From contig JASJAO010000014.1 in NCBI GenBank assembly GCA_030066975.1, forward strand, positions 1-64,000: a stretch of 64,000 nucleotides of DNA. Reading direction: 5' to 3'. Within the stretch, counting starts at the first letter, position 1, and each line of letters starts with the position of its first letter. Position numbers and translations under genes: made by a program. This document shows positions 34,004 through 42,497 of the stretch, in pieces. The DNA is from Henriciella sp. (GTDB lineage: Bacteria; Pseudomonadota; Alphaproteobacteria; Caulobacterales; Hyphomonadaceae). The notes under the pieces are model-generated. The model was not told where the DNA came from, did no database searches, and saw nothing but the letters and a program-made list of their open reading frames with translations.

Positions 34004-35545
34004 TCAGGCTGCCATTCGTTTTAAACGACGGGCTTCAAGCTTGTTCAGGGCGTGAATATAGGCTTTCGCACTGGCCACCAGCGTATCAGGATCAGATGAC
34101 CGACCCGTCGCCATGATGCCCTCTCCCTTCAAACGCACACTCACCTCGGCTTGCGCATCGGTGCCTCCAGTTACGGCGTGGACCTGAAAGAGATCGAGCT
34201 TGCCCTGATGTGGTACAATTTTCCGAATAGCATTGAACACGGCATCTACTGGTCCGTTCCCCTCGCAAGTGACGTCGTGCACTTCACCGTCCACAGTCAC
34301 TGAGAGGTCCGCTGTTTGCGGGCCTTCAGACCCGGCCACAACACGAAGCTTCTGGAATGAGATGCGTTCGCCAACAGCCGACAACTGATCATCGACCAAA
34401 GCCAGTATATCGTCATCAAAGACATGTTTCTTCTTGTCGGCGAGAGCCTTGAACCGCACGAAAGCCTCGTTCAGCGCCTCTTTGTCCAGATCGTAGCCGA
34501 GGCTTTCCAGCTTGTCTCGAAAGGCATTGCGCCCGGACAGCTTGCCCATAACAAGACTGGTCTTGGACACACCGACATCTTCTGGCTTCATGATCTCATA
34601 GGTCTCGGCATTCTTCAGCATACCATCCTGATGGATCCCGCTTTCATGCGCGAAGGCATTTTTCCCGACAATCGCCTTGTTGTACTGGACCGGAAACCCG
34701 GTAATCCGGCTCACCATATGGCTGGCGGATGACAGTTTGGTCGTGTCGATGCCGCTGGTGAAGGGCAGGCCGTCCCGACGCACATTGAAGGCCATCACAA
34801 TCTCTTCCAGCGCCGCGTTCCCCGCGCGCTCACCCAGACCATTGATCGTACATTCGACCTGGCGTGCGCCTGCCTGAACCCCGGCAATGGAGTTTGCGAC
34901 CGCAAGACCAAGGTCATTGTGGCAATGGGTCGACCAGATCACTTTGTCGCTGTCAGGTATAGTCTCGCGCAAAGACCGGATCAGACTACCGTATTCCTCA
35001 GGGTGGGAATATCCGACCGTATCGGGAATATTGATCGTGGTCGCACCGCTCGTGATCGCCGCATCGATACACTTGCACAGGAAATCAAACTCCGTGCGGG
35101 TGGCATCTTCCGGGCTCCACTCGACATCATCGACCAGATTTCTGGCTTGCGCCACAGAACGTCCGACCGCTTCCAGAACGGCGTTCGCGCCCATTTTCAA
35201 CTTGTGCTTCATATGCACAGGGCTGGTCGAGATGAATGTGTGAATACGCGGTTTGGCGGCGTGACGCACGGCCTCCGCGCATCGATCAATATCGTTCGGC
35301 GTAGACCGCGCGAGCCCGCAAATCGTGGCGGTTTTTGAACGACGCGCGATCTCGCTTACCGCCTGAAAATCGCCCTGTGATGCGGCCGGGAACCCCGCTT
35401 CGATGACATGCACGCCCATGGCTTCGAGCAGTTCACCGAGCGCCAGTTTTTCATTGTGGGTCATGGAGGCGCCTGGCGATTGCTCGCCATCGCGCATGGT
35501 GGTGTCAAAAATAACAATATCGGTTGTGTCGACTGTCTGTGTCAT
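34004..35545 (-). CDS. leuA: 2-isopropylmalate synthase
   Basis: A 513-residue enzyme that condenses acetyl-CoA and 2-oxoisovalerate in the first committed step of leucine synthesis. N-terminal TIM barrel: FDTTMRDGEQSPGASM with metal- and substrate-contact residues, STHCHNDLGLAVANS with the HxH metal pair, and NGLGERAGNAALEE. C-terminal LeuA regulatory domain (residues about 390-513) that normally binds leucine for feedback inhibition. It is preceded by a leucine-rich leader peptide and a large hairpin (35589-35688), so expression is likely leucine-controlled as well. Confidence 0.97.
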   Translation of the reverse strand: MTQTVDTTDIVIFDTTMRDGEQSPGASMTHNEKLALGELLEAMGVHVIEAGFPAASQGDFQAVSEIARRSKTATICGLARSTPNDIDRCAEAVRHAAKPRIHTFISTSPVHMKHKLKMGANAVLEAVGRSVAQARNLVDDVEWSPEDATRTEFDFLCKCIDAAITSGATTINIPDTVGYSHPEEYGSLIRSLRETIPDSDKVIWSTHCHNDLGLAVANSIAGVQAGARQVECTINGLGERAGNAALEEIVMAFNVRRDGLPFTSGIDTTKLSSASHMVSRITGFPVQYNKAIVGKNAFAHESGIHQDGMLKNAETYEIMKPEDVGVSKTSLVMGKLSGRNAFRDKLESLGYDLDKEALNEAFVRFKALADKKKHVFDDDILALVDDQLSAVGERISFQKLRVVAGSEGPQTADLSVTVDGEVHDVTCEGNGPVDAVFNAIRKIVPHQGKLDLFQVHAVTGGTDAQAEVSVRLKGEGIMATGRSSDPDTLVASAKAYIHALNKLEARRLKRMAA

Positions 35546-35588
35546 TGCCTGTGGCCTGAAGATCTAAAGAAACGTATTGGCTCTTTGT

Positions 35589-35638
35589 CCCCTGACCGTG
35601 ATCTGTAAACCTAGTTCACAGACGCGTCCGGCCAGGGG
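35589..35638 (-). promoter_or_regulatory. leader hairpin upstream of leuA
   Basis: On the minus-strand RNA a nested hairpin is formed by outer arms at 35629-35638 and 35589-35598 (CCCCTGGCCG with CGGTCAGGGG, one mismatch) and inner arms at 35614-35622 and 35602-35610 (TCTGTGAAC with GTTTACAGA, one G-U pair). The leader peptide stop codon lies in the apical loop, so a ribosome reaching the stop would melt it. No long U run follows, so whether it acts on transcription or on translation is open. Confidence 0.55.
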
Positions 35639-35688
35639 CCGATAAGCTCTAGGCTCTCAAGGAGCAGCAGGGGCAATAAATTGCTCAT
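35611..35688 (-). CDS. leuL: leucine-rich leader peptide of leuA
   Basis: A 25-codon ORF beginning ATG 35688 and ending TAG 35611, 65 bp before the leuA start. It contains eight leucines, including the runs LL (residues 4-5) and LLLL (residues 7-10), and its last codons lie within the stem of a strong hairpin. Leucine-rich leader peptides before leu genes are the hallmark of ribosome-mediated attenuation: stalling at Leu codons when charged tRNA-Leu is scarce favours expression. An AGAAGAAA stretch precedes the ATG. It starts 18 bp after the stop of the VTT-domain gene. Confidence 0.75.
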   Translation of the reverse strand: MSNLLPLLLLESLELIGPWPDASVN

Positions 35689-35706
35689 TTTTTTCTTCTG
35701 TGCCCG

Positions 35707-36450
35707 CTAGACACCTGTGTCAACCGGCTCTGAGCCGTCGAACGCAATATTTTGCTCATTCTTGCGTCGACGGATATAGACTCGTCCGGCCACAAAGATG
35801 GCAATGGCTGCAATGGCAGTTCCGGCCGCAAGCCACAGGTTACCGCCAAGTGCAGCCTGTACGGCCTGCAACCCAAACGCGACCAGCAGGACTTTTGGAA
35901 GGATTCCGACCGCCATCCCGGCGAGGTAATGCAGGAAACTCGATCGCACTGCGCCAAACGCCATGTTTACAATCAAGAACGGACCCGTCGGCACATTCCG
36001 AACAATCGCACTCGCTGCGAACGCATTTCGAGCGATAAACGCTGTGAACTTCCTTGTACGCGCGCCAGAAAACCGCTTCAGAACACCCTGACCCGAGTAG
36101 CGCCCGATCCAGAAGGTCAGACTGCCGGAACAGAGCGTCGCCACCCATGCCCAAATCGCACCAAGCAGCGGATCAAACGCAAACACCGCTACGCCAATCA
36201 GTACGAATTGCGGCACGGCGATGAAGGCACATGCGCAAAAAGCAAGGATCAAGGCTGGTACGCCAAACGGCCCGTCGGCAAACTGACGAATAGATTGGCC
36301 CAGAGCGTTTCCAAGCGCCTCCGGATCAAAGAAACCGCCAAACTTGCCAATCACCAGAACGGAAACAAGAAGCACCAGGGCTCCTATCGCGCCCCAGATC
36401 CTTAAACGGCCCGACTGCATCGTTTGGTTTGATGACGGTGCAATTTCCAT
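35707..36450 (-). CDS. VTT-domain (TVP38/TMEM64, DedA-like) membrane protein
   Basis: A 247-residue protein with about six hydrophobic segments. The VTT signature is seen as GSLTFWIGRYSGQGVLKRF and later NVPTGPFLIVNMAFGAVRSSFLHYLAG, with the family's Arg and Gly-Pro-Thr/Pro residues. DedA-superfamily proteins are linked to lipid flipping and membrane homeostasis. The C terminus is short and charged. It lies upstream of the leuA leader on the same strand, and leuA could be transcribed from the same message. Confidence 0.85.
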   Translation of the reverse strand: MEIAPSSNQTMQSGRLRIWGAIGALVLLVSVLVIGKFGGFFDPEALGNALGQSIRQFADGPFGVPALILAFCACAFIAVPQFVLIGVAVFAFDPLLGAIWAWVATLCSGSLTFWIGRYSGQGVLKRFSGARTRKFTAFIARNAFAASAIVRNVPTGPFLIVNMAFGAVRSSFLHYLAGMAVGILPKVLLVAFGLQAVQAALGGNLWLAAGTAIAAIAIFVAGRVYIRRRKNEQNIAFDGSEPVDTGV

Positions 36451-36587
36451 GCGCTTTCCCTGCGCCTCGACGTGTGTACGGTCAAGCCAGACCTACACTA
36501 CGAGCTGCTTACAGATGTTTAAGCCTAAGCACATCCCTGGCTCAGCATTGTGTGCCGAGACCTGCGATCTGTCTACAGCGCGGCAGG

Positions 36588-37559
36588 CTAAGCCTCCGCG
36601 AGCATGGCCTCACTCATCGCCCAAAGGCGGTCTGCCTTGGAATCGTCCGTGATCCATTCGCGCGCATGTTCCCAGCGTTGGCTGTCTTCCGTGGCGAGTT
36701 GCGCGATATCGCAGTTTTCACAATACTCACCGCCTCTTCCTTCCAATTGAGGCGAAGTCGCAGCCCAAGTCGCCGTCGAGGCGCCTTGCTCAGGTGTTTT
36801 GAACATCGCCCGAATTTGGTCTGGAATCGTCCCGTCCGGGTTCATCCAACCGAGCGCGACCATTTCTTCATTGCTCAGATGACGTTGAAGCGGCGTAAAA
36901 ATACCCCCTGGATGCACGCTGAACGCGGTCACGCCATACTGGTCCCAGCGACGATCAGCGCCCAGCGCAAAGAGGGCATTGGCTGATTTCGCCTGACCAT
37001 AGGCGCTCCATTTTTCATAAGGGTGAGTGTTGAAATGCGGATCGTCCCAATGAACATCACTCATGATGTGCGCTGTTGAGGATAGCGCTACAAGTCGAGA
37101 CTGACCGGCTTTCTGCAGAGCAGGCAAGAGCCCTTGCGCCAAGGCCATATGGCCAAGGTGGTTCACCCCGAATTGGCGCTCCCAGCCCGGCCCAACACGG
37201 GCTTCGGGGCAGGCCATAATACCCGCATTGTTGATCAGGATATGCAGCGCCGCGCCACCGGCGACATACTCCTCAGCAAACTTACGAACGCTTGCGATGT
37301 CCGCCAGGTCCATTGATGCAACCTGAACTTGATCCGAAACATCTGCCAGCGCCTCTTTGGCGACATCAGGACGCCGAGCCGGAACGGTGACAGACGCACC
37401 AGCACCCTGCAGCGCGCGAACCATTTCAATACCAATCCCGCTATAGCCGCCCGTGACGACCGCGGTCTTGCCGCTGAGGTCCATACCGGCGACGACTTCG
37501 CTTGCGGGTGTCTTCGCCCCAAACCCCGATCCGATGGGTTTCTGATTTTCTGCTGCCAA
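36588..37559 (-). CDS. short-chain dehydrogenase/reductase
   Basis: A 323-residue Rossmann-fold oxidoreductase of the SDR family, retinol-dehydrogenase-like branch. Seen: cofactor loop VVTGGYSGIG (TGxxxGIG), LINNAGIM (NNAG), catalytic Ser in LVALSSTAH, and YGQAK (YxxxK). I chose TTG 37559 as start because a strong GGGAGGGA ribosome binding site lies 7 bases upstream; a TTG at 37622 extends the frame but precedes it without such a site. Substrate unknown. Confidence 0.85.
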   Translation of the reverse strand: MAAENQKPIGSGFGAKTPASEVVAGMDLSGKTAVVTGGYSGIGIEMVRALQGAGASVTVPARRPDVAKEALADVSDQVQVASMDLADIASVRKFAEEYVAGGAALHILINNAGIMACPEARVGPGWERQFGVNHLGHMALAQGLLPALQKAGQSRLVALSSTAHIMSDVHWDDPHFNTHPYEKWSAYGQAKSANALFALGADRRWDQYGVTAFSVHPGGIFTPLQRHLSNEEMVALGWMNPDGTIPDQIRAMFKTPEQGASTATWAATSPQLEGRGGEYCENCDIAQLATEDSQRWEHAREWITDDSKADRLWAMSEAMLAEA

Positions 37560-37690
37560 GGCGCGGTCCCTCCCGTTTTCTGTTTTAACCACAACAGTGT
37601 CAGTCGGATGGCTGCGTGGCAAGGCTCGACAGAAAAGCGCCTCATTCCTAGCTATAAGAATGTAATTTACTCGTATTGGAGATGACTGCG

Positions 37691-38353
37691 ATGTTCAAAC
37701 GCCTCTGCTTGGCCTTGTCCTGCTGTGCTGTCTTGATATCCCCTGCCTTGGCGCAATTTGGTCCGAAACCGCCGACGCCGAGAGTTGCGAAGGAAATCCA
37801 GGCCGATCGGGCCATGGTGGACGCATCGGAACTGGTGCGCACGCTCTACACGGATGTCGTCACCGAAGAGGATGGCATTGATCCTGATCAGGCAAACAAG
37901 TGGTACACGCTCGCCCGCAACAACTATACTGAGCTCTGTGAAAACCGTGAAGCCGCAACAGATTTCTGGGCCCGTAATTGTTACAAATTGGCCGATATTT
38001 ATCGCCGTGGCCTAGGTGTGACCCAAAACTATCGGAAGGCCAGCGAACTATACACTGAAGCATGCCTCGCCGGGCGTCATCTTGAGTCTTGTTTACAGCA
38101 GGCGCATATCGATCATGTCGGGAATGCAGGTGCCAAAGACTGGCCGAACGCGCGCCAACTCTACCAGACCGCATGCGATATGGGCGATGCTTCCGGCTGC
38201 GCCGGGCTGGGCAACATGCTTTATCGCGGCCAGGGCGGAGCTCCAGATCGTATCCGTGGTGCCCGCCTGCTTCAGGATGCGTGTTCCGATGAGTATACTT
38301 GGGCGTGCGAACGCATCGTGAGCTATGGCATCCCTGAACGCAGATTGCGCTAG
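37691..38353 (+). CDS. secreted Sel1-repeat (Hcp-like) protein
   Basis: A 220-residue protein with a signal peptide (cleavage after ALAQ, about residue 22) followed by Cys-bearing Sel1-like tetratricopeptide repeats: CYKLADIYRRGLGVTQNYRKASELYTEAC, then CLQQAHIDHVGNAG..NARQLYQTAC and CAGLGNMLYRGQGGAPDRIRGARLLQDAC, each with the pairs of Cys expected in Helicobacter cysteine-rich-type proteins. These form disulfide-stabilised solenoids for protein interaction in the periplasm. ATG 37691 has GGAG 8 bases upstream. Confidence 0.85.
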   Translation: MFKRLCLALSCCAVLISPALAQFGPKPPTPRVAKEIQADRAMVDASELVRTLYTDVVTEEDGIDPDQANKWYTLARNNYTELCENREAATDFWARNCYKLADIYRRGLGVTQNYRKASELYTEACLAGRHLESCLQQAHIDHVGNAGAKDWPNARQLYQTACDMGDASGCAGLGNMLYRGQGGAPDRIRGARLLQDACSDEYTWACERIVSYGIPERRLR

Positions 38354-38365
38354 AACGGTCTTGTT

Positions 38366-38854
38366 TCAGGGACAGCGTACAAGCGGCGCCCACTCAAAGT
38401 CTTCGACAGACTGGATAAGCTGGTCACCCTCAACCGTGTAAGTCATGGACATGGGTTGGTCATCGCCCTCGACGCTGCACGACCCGTCTGCCTTCCATGA
38501 ATTTGGGGTCGGTTGAACGACAGTATCAAACGTACAATGCGTTTCATGTTGGTCATAGCCTTCCATGGTGAGGATCATTGGTGCGTCCATAACTTCCTGA
38601 AAGTTGGCGCACTGGGCCAGGCTCGTACCCCAGGTCCCTTCAATCGATACTGGTTCGGCGAGGCTTTCCGGTTCGCTCTCTGTCACCGGCTCCGCCGCTT
38701 CGGAGGTGGGGCCGGCAGCCTCCTCGGTCACCGGTTCCTCGATTGGAGGCGTGGGTACAGTCAGCTCTGCATCCGACGATGGCTCTGACCCGTTACAAGC
38801 GATCAAGAGCCCAAACGACAATGCCGCGATCGATACAGCTAAGGTCCATTTCAT
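38366..38854 (-). CDS. lipoprotein, unknown function
   Basis: A 162-residue lipoprotein (lipobox LIAC, Cys20) with a Pro/Glu/Ser/Thr-rich linker (about residues 22-68) that likely spans away from the membrane, then a small beta-rich domain beginning IEGTWGTSLAQC with four cysteines. IEGTW-type starts occur in small lipocalin-like or heme-independent 'extracellular beta-sandwich' domains, but I cannot name the family. Convergent with the Sel1 gene (12 bp gap). Confidence 0.65.
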   Translation of the reverse strand: MKWTLAVSIAALSFGLLIACNGSEPSSDAELTVPTPPIEEPVTEEAAGPTSEAAEPVTESEPESLAEPVSIEGTWGTSLAQCANFQEVMDAPMILTMEGYDQHETHCTFDTVVQPTPNSWKADGSCSVEGDDQPMSMTYTVEGDQLIQSVEDFEWAPLVRCP

Positions 38855-39066
38855 TCATAACTCTCCTCAATCCTTCAACACCCTGTCTGAAAATCTGGTG
38901 GAGGTCTATCAGTGTTGGAGCCTCGCGCCAGCAGAACGCGGAAATAAAGTTCCCGCCAGACGCGAAGCTGACTCGCCAAATCCATAAAAAGCACGCAATG
39001 TGACACATTCAATAAAGAGTTTCGTCAGGCCAATCGGCTAATATGGCGAACTGCTGGGAGACGACT

Positions 39067-40614
39067 ATGGAACAATTGCAAGGCATGGATGCGTCTTTCG
39101 TGGCGCTGGAAACGCCCAATTCGCCGATGCATATCGGTTCGCTTCTGATTTACGATCCATCAACGGCACCTGGCGGCTTTGTACGCTTCAAAGACATTTT
39201 GCGCTTTTACAAAGAACGGATGCGCTTCTCCAAGACCATGCGCCAGAAACTCGTCAAAGTACCGTTCAATGTCGATTATCCCTATTGGGTCGAAGACGCC
39301 GATTTCGATCTTGAGTTTCATGTACGCCACGTCGCACTGCCAAAGCCTGGCGACTGGCGTCAGCTCTGCATTCAGGCGGCGCGCATTTTTGCCCGTCCAC
39401 TCGATCTGAACCGTCCGCCATGGGAGTTCACTGTGATCGAAGGCCTCGACAATGTGCCAGGCGTGCCGAAAGGCTGCTACGCCGTCGTCACCAAGGTCCA
39501 TCACGCCGCGATTGATGGCATGTCTGGCATCGACTTGATGCAAGCACTTCACACCACGGAGCCAACCGTCACCCCACCAAATGAACCGGACACCTGGAAG
39601 CCGGAGAAATACCCCAACAAACTCGGTATGTTCGCCAAGGGCTATGTTCGGGCCTGGATCAACCCGTTCCGTCAAATGAGCGTGGCCGCGCAAGCTGTGC
39701 CGGGGGTTTATCGGGCGGCGCGGGGGATGATCAAAGGTGACTTTGGTCTGAATGCGGCCATTCAGGCGCCGAAAACGCGGTTCAACGCGAAAGTGTCCCC
39801 GCACCGGGTTTATGAGGGACGCGTATTTGAGCTTTCGGACATCAAGGCGCTGCGCAGCCTCTCGGAAGGGGCAAAAGTCAATGATGTGATGCTGACGATT
39901 ATTGGTGGTGCCCTTCACAAATATCTCAAACATCATGGTGAGCTTCCGAAGACAACCATGACCGCAATGGCGCCGATCTCCGTCCGCTCTGAGGGCGAAA
40001 AGAACACGATGGGCAATCAGGTGAGCGCCATGATCGCACCGCTTGGAACGCACATTGCGGACCCGACGGAGCGCATGTCCTATGTGTTCGAACAAACCAG
40101 CCGATCAAAGGAAATGACAAACGCGATCGGTGCTCGGCAGATGACCGAGGCCAGCAAAGTGTCGCCGGCCTTGTTCATGGCGCTCGGTGCTCAGGCCTAT
40201 ACACGGCTCGGCATCGCAAACTTCAATATGACCCCGGTCATCAATACCATTGTCACCAACGTCCCCGGACCTCCGATCCCGATCTATTCCTGCGGTGCAA
40301 AGCTGATTTCGCTTCAAGGCATGCTGTGCCTGGTTGATGGTGTCGGTCTTGGTCACGTGGTCCAAAGCTATGTGCGCGAAGCAACGATCAGCTTCACTGC
40401 AGACCGCGCTTTGATGCAAGATCCGGAATTCTACTCTGAATGTATTCAGGACAGCTTTGAGGAAATGATGAAAGCGGCAGGGCTTCACAAAAAGCCAGCC
40501 GCCGCAAAGCCAAAAAGCAAGCCTGCCACTCGCAAGAAAACCGCTGCATCAAAAGCCCAGGCCAAGCCCGCCGCAAAGAAGGCACCGACGCAGCGCGCAG
40601 CTAAAGCAAGTTAA
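39067..40614 (+). CDS. wax ester synthase / diacylglycerol acyltransferase (WS/DGAT)
   Basis: A 515-residue bifunctional acyltransferase. The condensation-type active site HHxxxDG is present as KVHHAAIDGMSG (His145, His146, Asp150, Gly151), and the N-terminal LQGMDASFVALETPNSPMHIGSL and C-terminal NTIVTNVPGPPIPIYSCGAKL blocks match the family. It uses acyl-CoA and fatty alcohols or diacylglycerol to make wax esters or triacylglycerol. Unusually, the last 40 residues are a Lys/Ala/Pro-rich, histone H1-like tail. ATG 39067 is chosen because GGGAG lies 7 bases upstream. Confidence 0.93.
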   Translation: MEQLQGMDASFVALETPNSPMHIGSLLIYDPSTAPGGFVRFKDILRFYKERMRFSKTMRQKLVKVPFNVDYPYWVEDADFDLEFHVRHVALPKPGDWRQLCIQAARIFARPLDLNRPPWEFTVIEGLDNVPGVPKGCYAVVTKVHHAAIDGMSGIDLMQALHTTEPTVTPPNEPDTWKPEKYPNKLGMFAKGYVRAWINPFRQMSVAAQAVPGVYRAARGMIKGDFGLNAAIQAPKTRFNAKVSPHRVYEGRVFELSDIKALRSLSEGAKVNDVMLTIIGGALHKYLKHHGELPKTTMTAMAPISVRSEGEKNTMGNQVSAMIAPLGTHIADPTERMSYVFEQTSRSKEMTNAIGARQMTEASKVSPALFMALGAQAYTRLGIANFNMTPVINTIVTNVPGPPIPIYSCGAKLISLQGMLCLVDGVGLGHVVQSYVREATISFTADRALMQDPEFYSECIQDSFEEMMKAAGLHKKPAAAKPKSKPATRKKTAASKAQAKPAAKKAPTQRAAKAS

Positions 40615-40631
40615 GCCAAATCCGCTGCCAA

Positions 40632-40657
40632 CGTGTGTGTTCAACTGAACACACACG
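40632..40657. repeat. near-perfect 26-bp palindrome after WS/DGAT gene
   Basis: Twelve bases (CGTGTGTGTTCA) and their reverse complement are separated by only AC. It starts 17 bp after the WS/DGAT stop and 116 bp before the esterase gene. It could be a transcript hairpin or a protein-binding site; no T run follows. Confidence 0.6.
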
Positions 40658-40772
40658 CCCGCCGTGCGACCTGCACCACCGTACTCTACTTCAGCTGGTC
40701 CCTTGCCTCACAGCACGTTACCGACCATGTTTCCTTCAAGGCTGATTAAAAAAGGGCCCGGGAGGATACAGA

Positions 40773-41543
40773 ATGAGCACCACAACCGTAGCATCAAAGC
40801 CGCCGTCCCTGTTTTGGACAATGACGGAAGGGCGGGCAATATTCGAACTTGCCTCTTTCAGACTGCTACGTAACTCCTTGAAAAACCTGCCAAAAGGTGA
40901 CGGTCATCCTGTGCTTGTGCTGCCCGGTTTTATGGCAAGCGATTTCTCGACCCGGCCGATGCGTCGGTTGCTCGATGATCTTGGCTATCAGACGTTTGGA
41001 TGGGGCCTCGGTCGAAACGTTCGTTTCAACAAAAAGCGCGAATCCGAGATGAGCGACCTGATTGAGGGAATTTTTAAGCGGAGCGCAGAAAAAATTTCTA
41101 TCGTGGGATGGAGCCTCGGCGGCGTGTTTGCGCGGGAATTGGCCAAACAGCATCCCAATAAAGTGAGGTTTGTCATCTCACTCGGCAGCCCAATCTCCAA
41201 TGACCGCCGACATTCTGCACCTAGCGCTTTGTTTGAGCGTATTAATGGCAAGGAAACCGCGCCGGAAGCAGAGGGTCGCTATGCCAATCTGGACAAGGCG
41301 CCACCCGTTCCGACAACGTCGATCCTTACCAAGACCGACGGCATCGTGTCCTGGCGAGGGTCGGTTCAGTCTGAACAACACGGTGCGCTGACCGAAAACA
41401 TCGTTGTTCCGGCCAGTCATGTTGGCTTGGGCGTCAACCCATTGGCCATGGTCGCAATCGCCGATCGTCTCGCCCAGCCGCACGATGATTGGGCCCCGTT
41501 CGACCGGTCGGGCTGGCGCCAGTACGCGTTTCGAGAGATCTGA
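40773..41543 (+). CDS. alpha/beta hydrolase (esterase/lipase-like)
   Basis: A 256-residue protein with HPVLVLPGFMASDFSTRPM (oxyanion-type loop), a nucleophile elbow GWSLGG (Ser), SILTKTDGIVSWRGS with the likely catalytic Asp, and PASHVGLGVNP with the catalytic His. It resembles a lipase class 2/PGAP1-like triacylglycerol lipase fold. Located directly after WS/DGAT, so a role in neutral-lipid turnover is plausible. ATG 40773 follows GGGAGGATACAGA, a good ribosome binding site. Confidence 0.8.
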   Translation: MSTTTVASKPPSLFWTMTEGRAIFELASFRLLRNSLKNLPKGDGHPVLVLPGFMASDFSTRPMRRLLDDLGYQTFGWGLGRNVRFNKKRESEMSDLIEGIFKRSAEKISIVGWSLGGVFARELAKQHPNKVRFVISLGSPISNDRRHSAPSALFERINGKETAPEAEGRYANLDKAPPVPTTSILTKTDGIVSWRGSVQSEQHGALTENIVVPASHVGLGVNPLAMVAIADRLAQPHDDWAPFDRSGWRQYAFREI

Positions 41544-41577
41544 GACGGTCCTCAGGGCTTCAGCGAGGCGTAAACCC

Positions 41578-42492
41578 GTGCGTAACTGGTTTCTCTCCGC
41601 GCCCCTGCTGATCGCTATTCTGGCCATTGCGATGGGGTCAGGCATTGATGCCTTGGTCAAAGGCATCGCGCCAAATGCCGGTTTGCACCATCTGCTCGCC
41701 TGGCGGTTTCTGTTCGGCAGCCTGATCGCGCTCGCGATTTTCCGAGTTCAGAAGCGGCCTATGCCGACTGCCTCTGCGATCCGGTTTCACACGATGCGCG
41801 GCCTTATACAGCTCTCATGCGCGTTCCTGTTTTTCTATTCGCTCATGCATTTGCCGCTGGCGGAAGCGACGACCATAGGCTTCACCGCCGCTCTGATGGT
41901 TCCCGCTGTCGCGCTCGTGCTTTTAAAGGAGCCGATTACCCGGGTTGCCCTGGTCGCGACACTGATCGGGTTTGCTGGCGCAGCGCTGGCGATTTCAGCC
42001 ACACCGCCAGAGGCGATTGAAACAACCCAGCGCCCAATCGCGCTTGCTGCGTGCTTTCTCGCCGCTTTTCTCTACGCGCTTGTCCTGGTGATGCTGCGAA
42101 TGAGAGCCACACAGGAAGATGCAACGACGATCGCAATGTTTACCAATACCGTACCCGCCATTGCTTTACTGCCCATCACCTTCGGGGCGCTCGGTCCGCC
42201 GAACTGGAGTGATCTTCCGCTGTTCGCGATGTTTGGTGGGCTTGGCTTTACAGTCTGGTACCTGATGACCCTTGCCTATGCGCGCACTTCAGCTCAGCGC
42301 CTCGCACCGCTCGAGTATACGGCTTTGATCTGGAGCGGCTTGTTTGGGGCTTTGTTCTTTTCCGAAGTACCGGGCTGGCAAACCTGGACCGGCGCACTGA
42401 TCATAATCGCGGCCTGCCTGCTGGTCGCCTTCGAGGATCGGTTCGCGACGCGCAAGGCCACTCATATGCCGTCCAGCGATCTGCCGGATTAG
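41578..42492 (+). CDS. EamA family (DMT) transporter
   Basis: A 304-residue protein with ten predicted membrane helices arranged as two EamA repeats (helices 1-5 and 6-10), including PLAEATTIGFTAALMVPAVALVLLKEPI and SAQRLAPLEYTALIWSGLFGALFFSEVP, the conserved helix-4/9 blocks. DMT transporters move amino acids, metabolites or xenobiotics. The start is GTG 41578 with GAGG upstream; an extended frame exists further upstream but overlaps the esterase gene and lacks a signal. It ends 5 bp before the convergent TetR gene. Confidence 0.85.
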   Translation: MRNWFLSAPLLIAILAIAMGSGIDALVKGIAPNAGLHHLLAWRFLFGSLIALAIFRVQKRPMPTASAIRFHTMRGLIQLSCAFLFFYSLMHLPLAEATTIGFTAALMVPAVALVLLKEPITRVALVATLIGFAGAALAISATPPEAIETTQRPIALAACFLAAFLYALVLVMLRMRATQEDATTIAMFTNTVPAIALLPITFGALGPPNWSDLPLFAMFGGLGFTVWYLMTLAYARTSAQRLAPLEYTALIWSGLFGALFFSEVPGWQTWTGALIIIAACLLVAFEDRFATRKATHMPSSDLPD

Positions 42493-42497
42493 GCGGC

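Noticed and set aside
39160-40095. 311-codon minus-strand frame
   Set aside because: Antisense to the well-supported WS/DGAT gene; His/Arg-rich composition typical of shadow frames.
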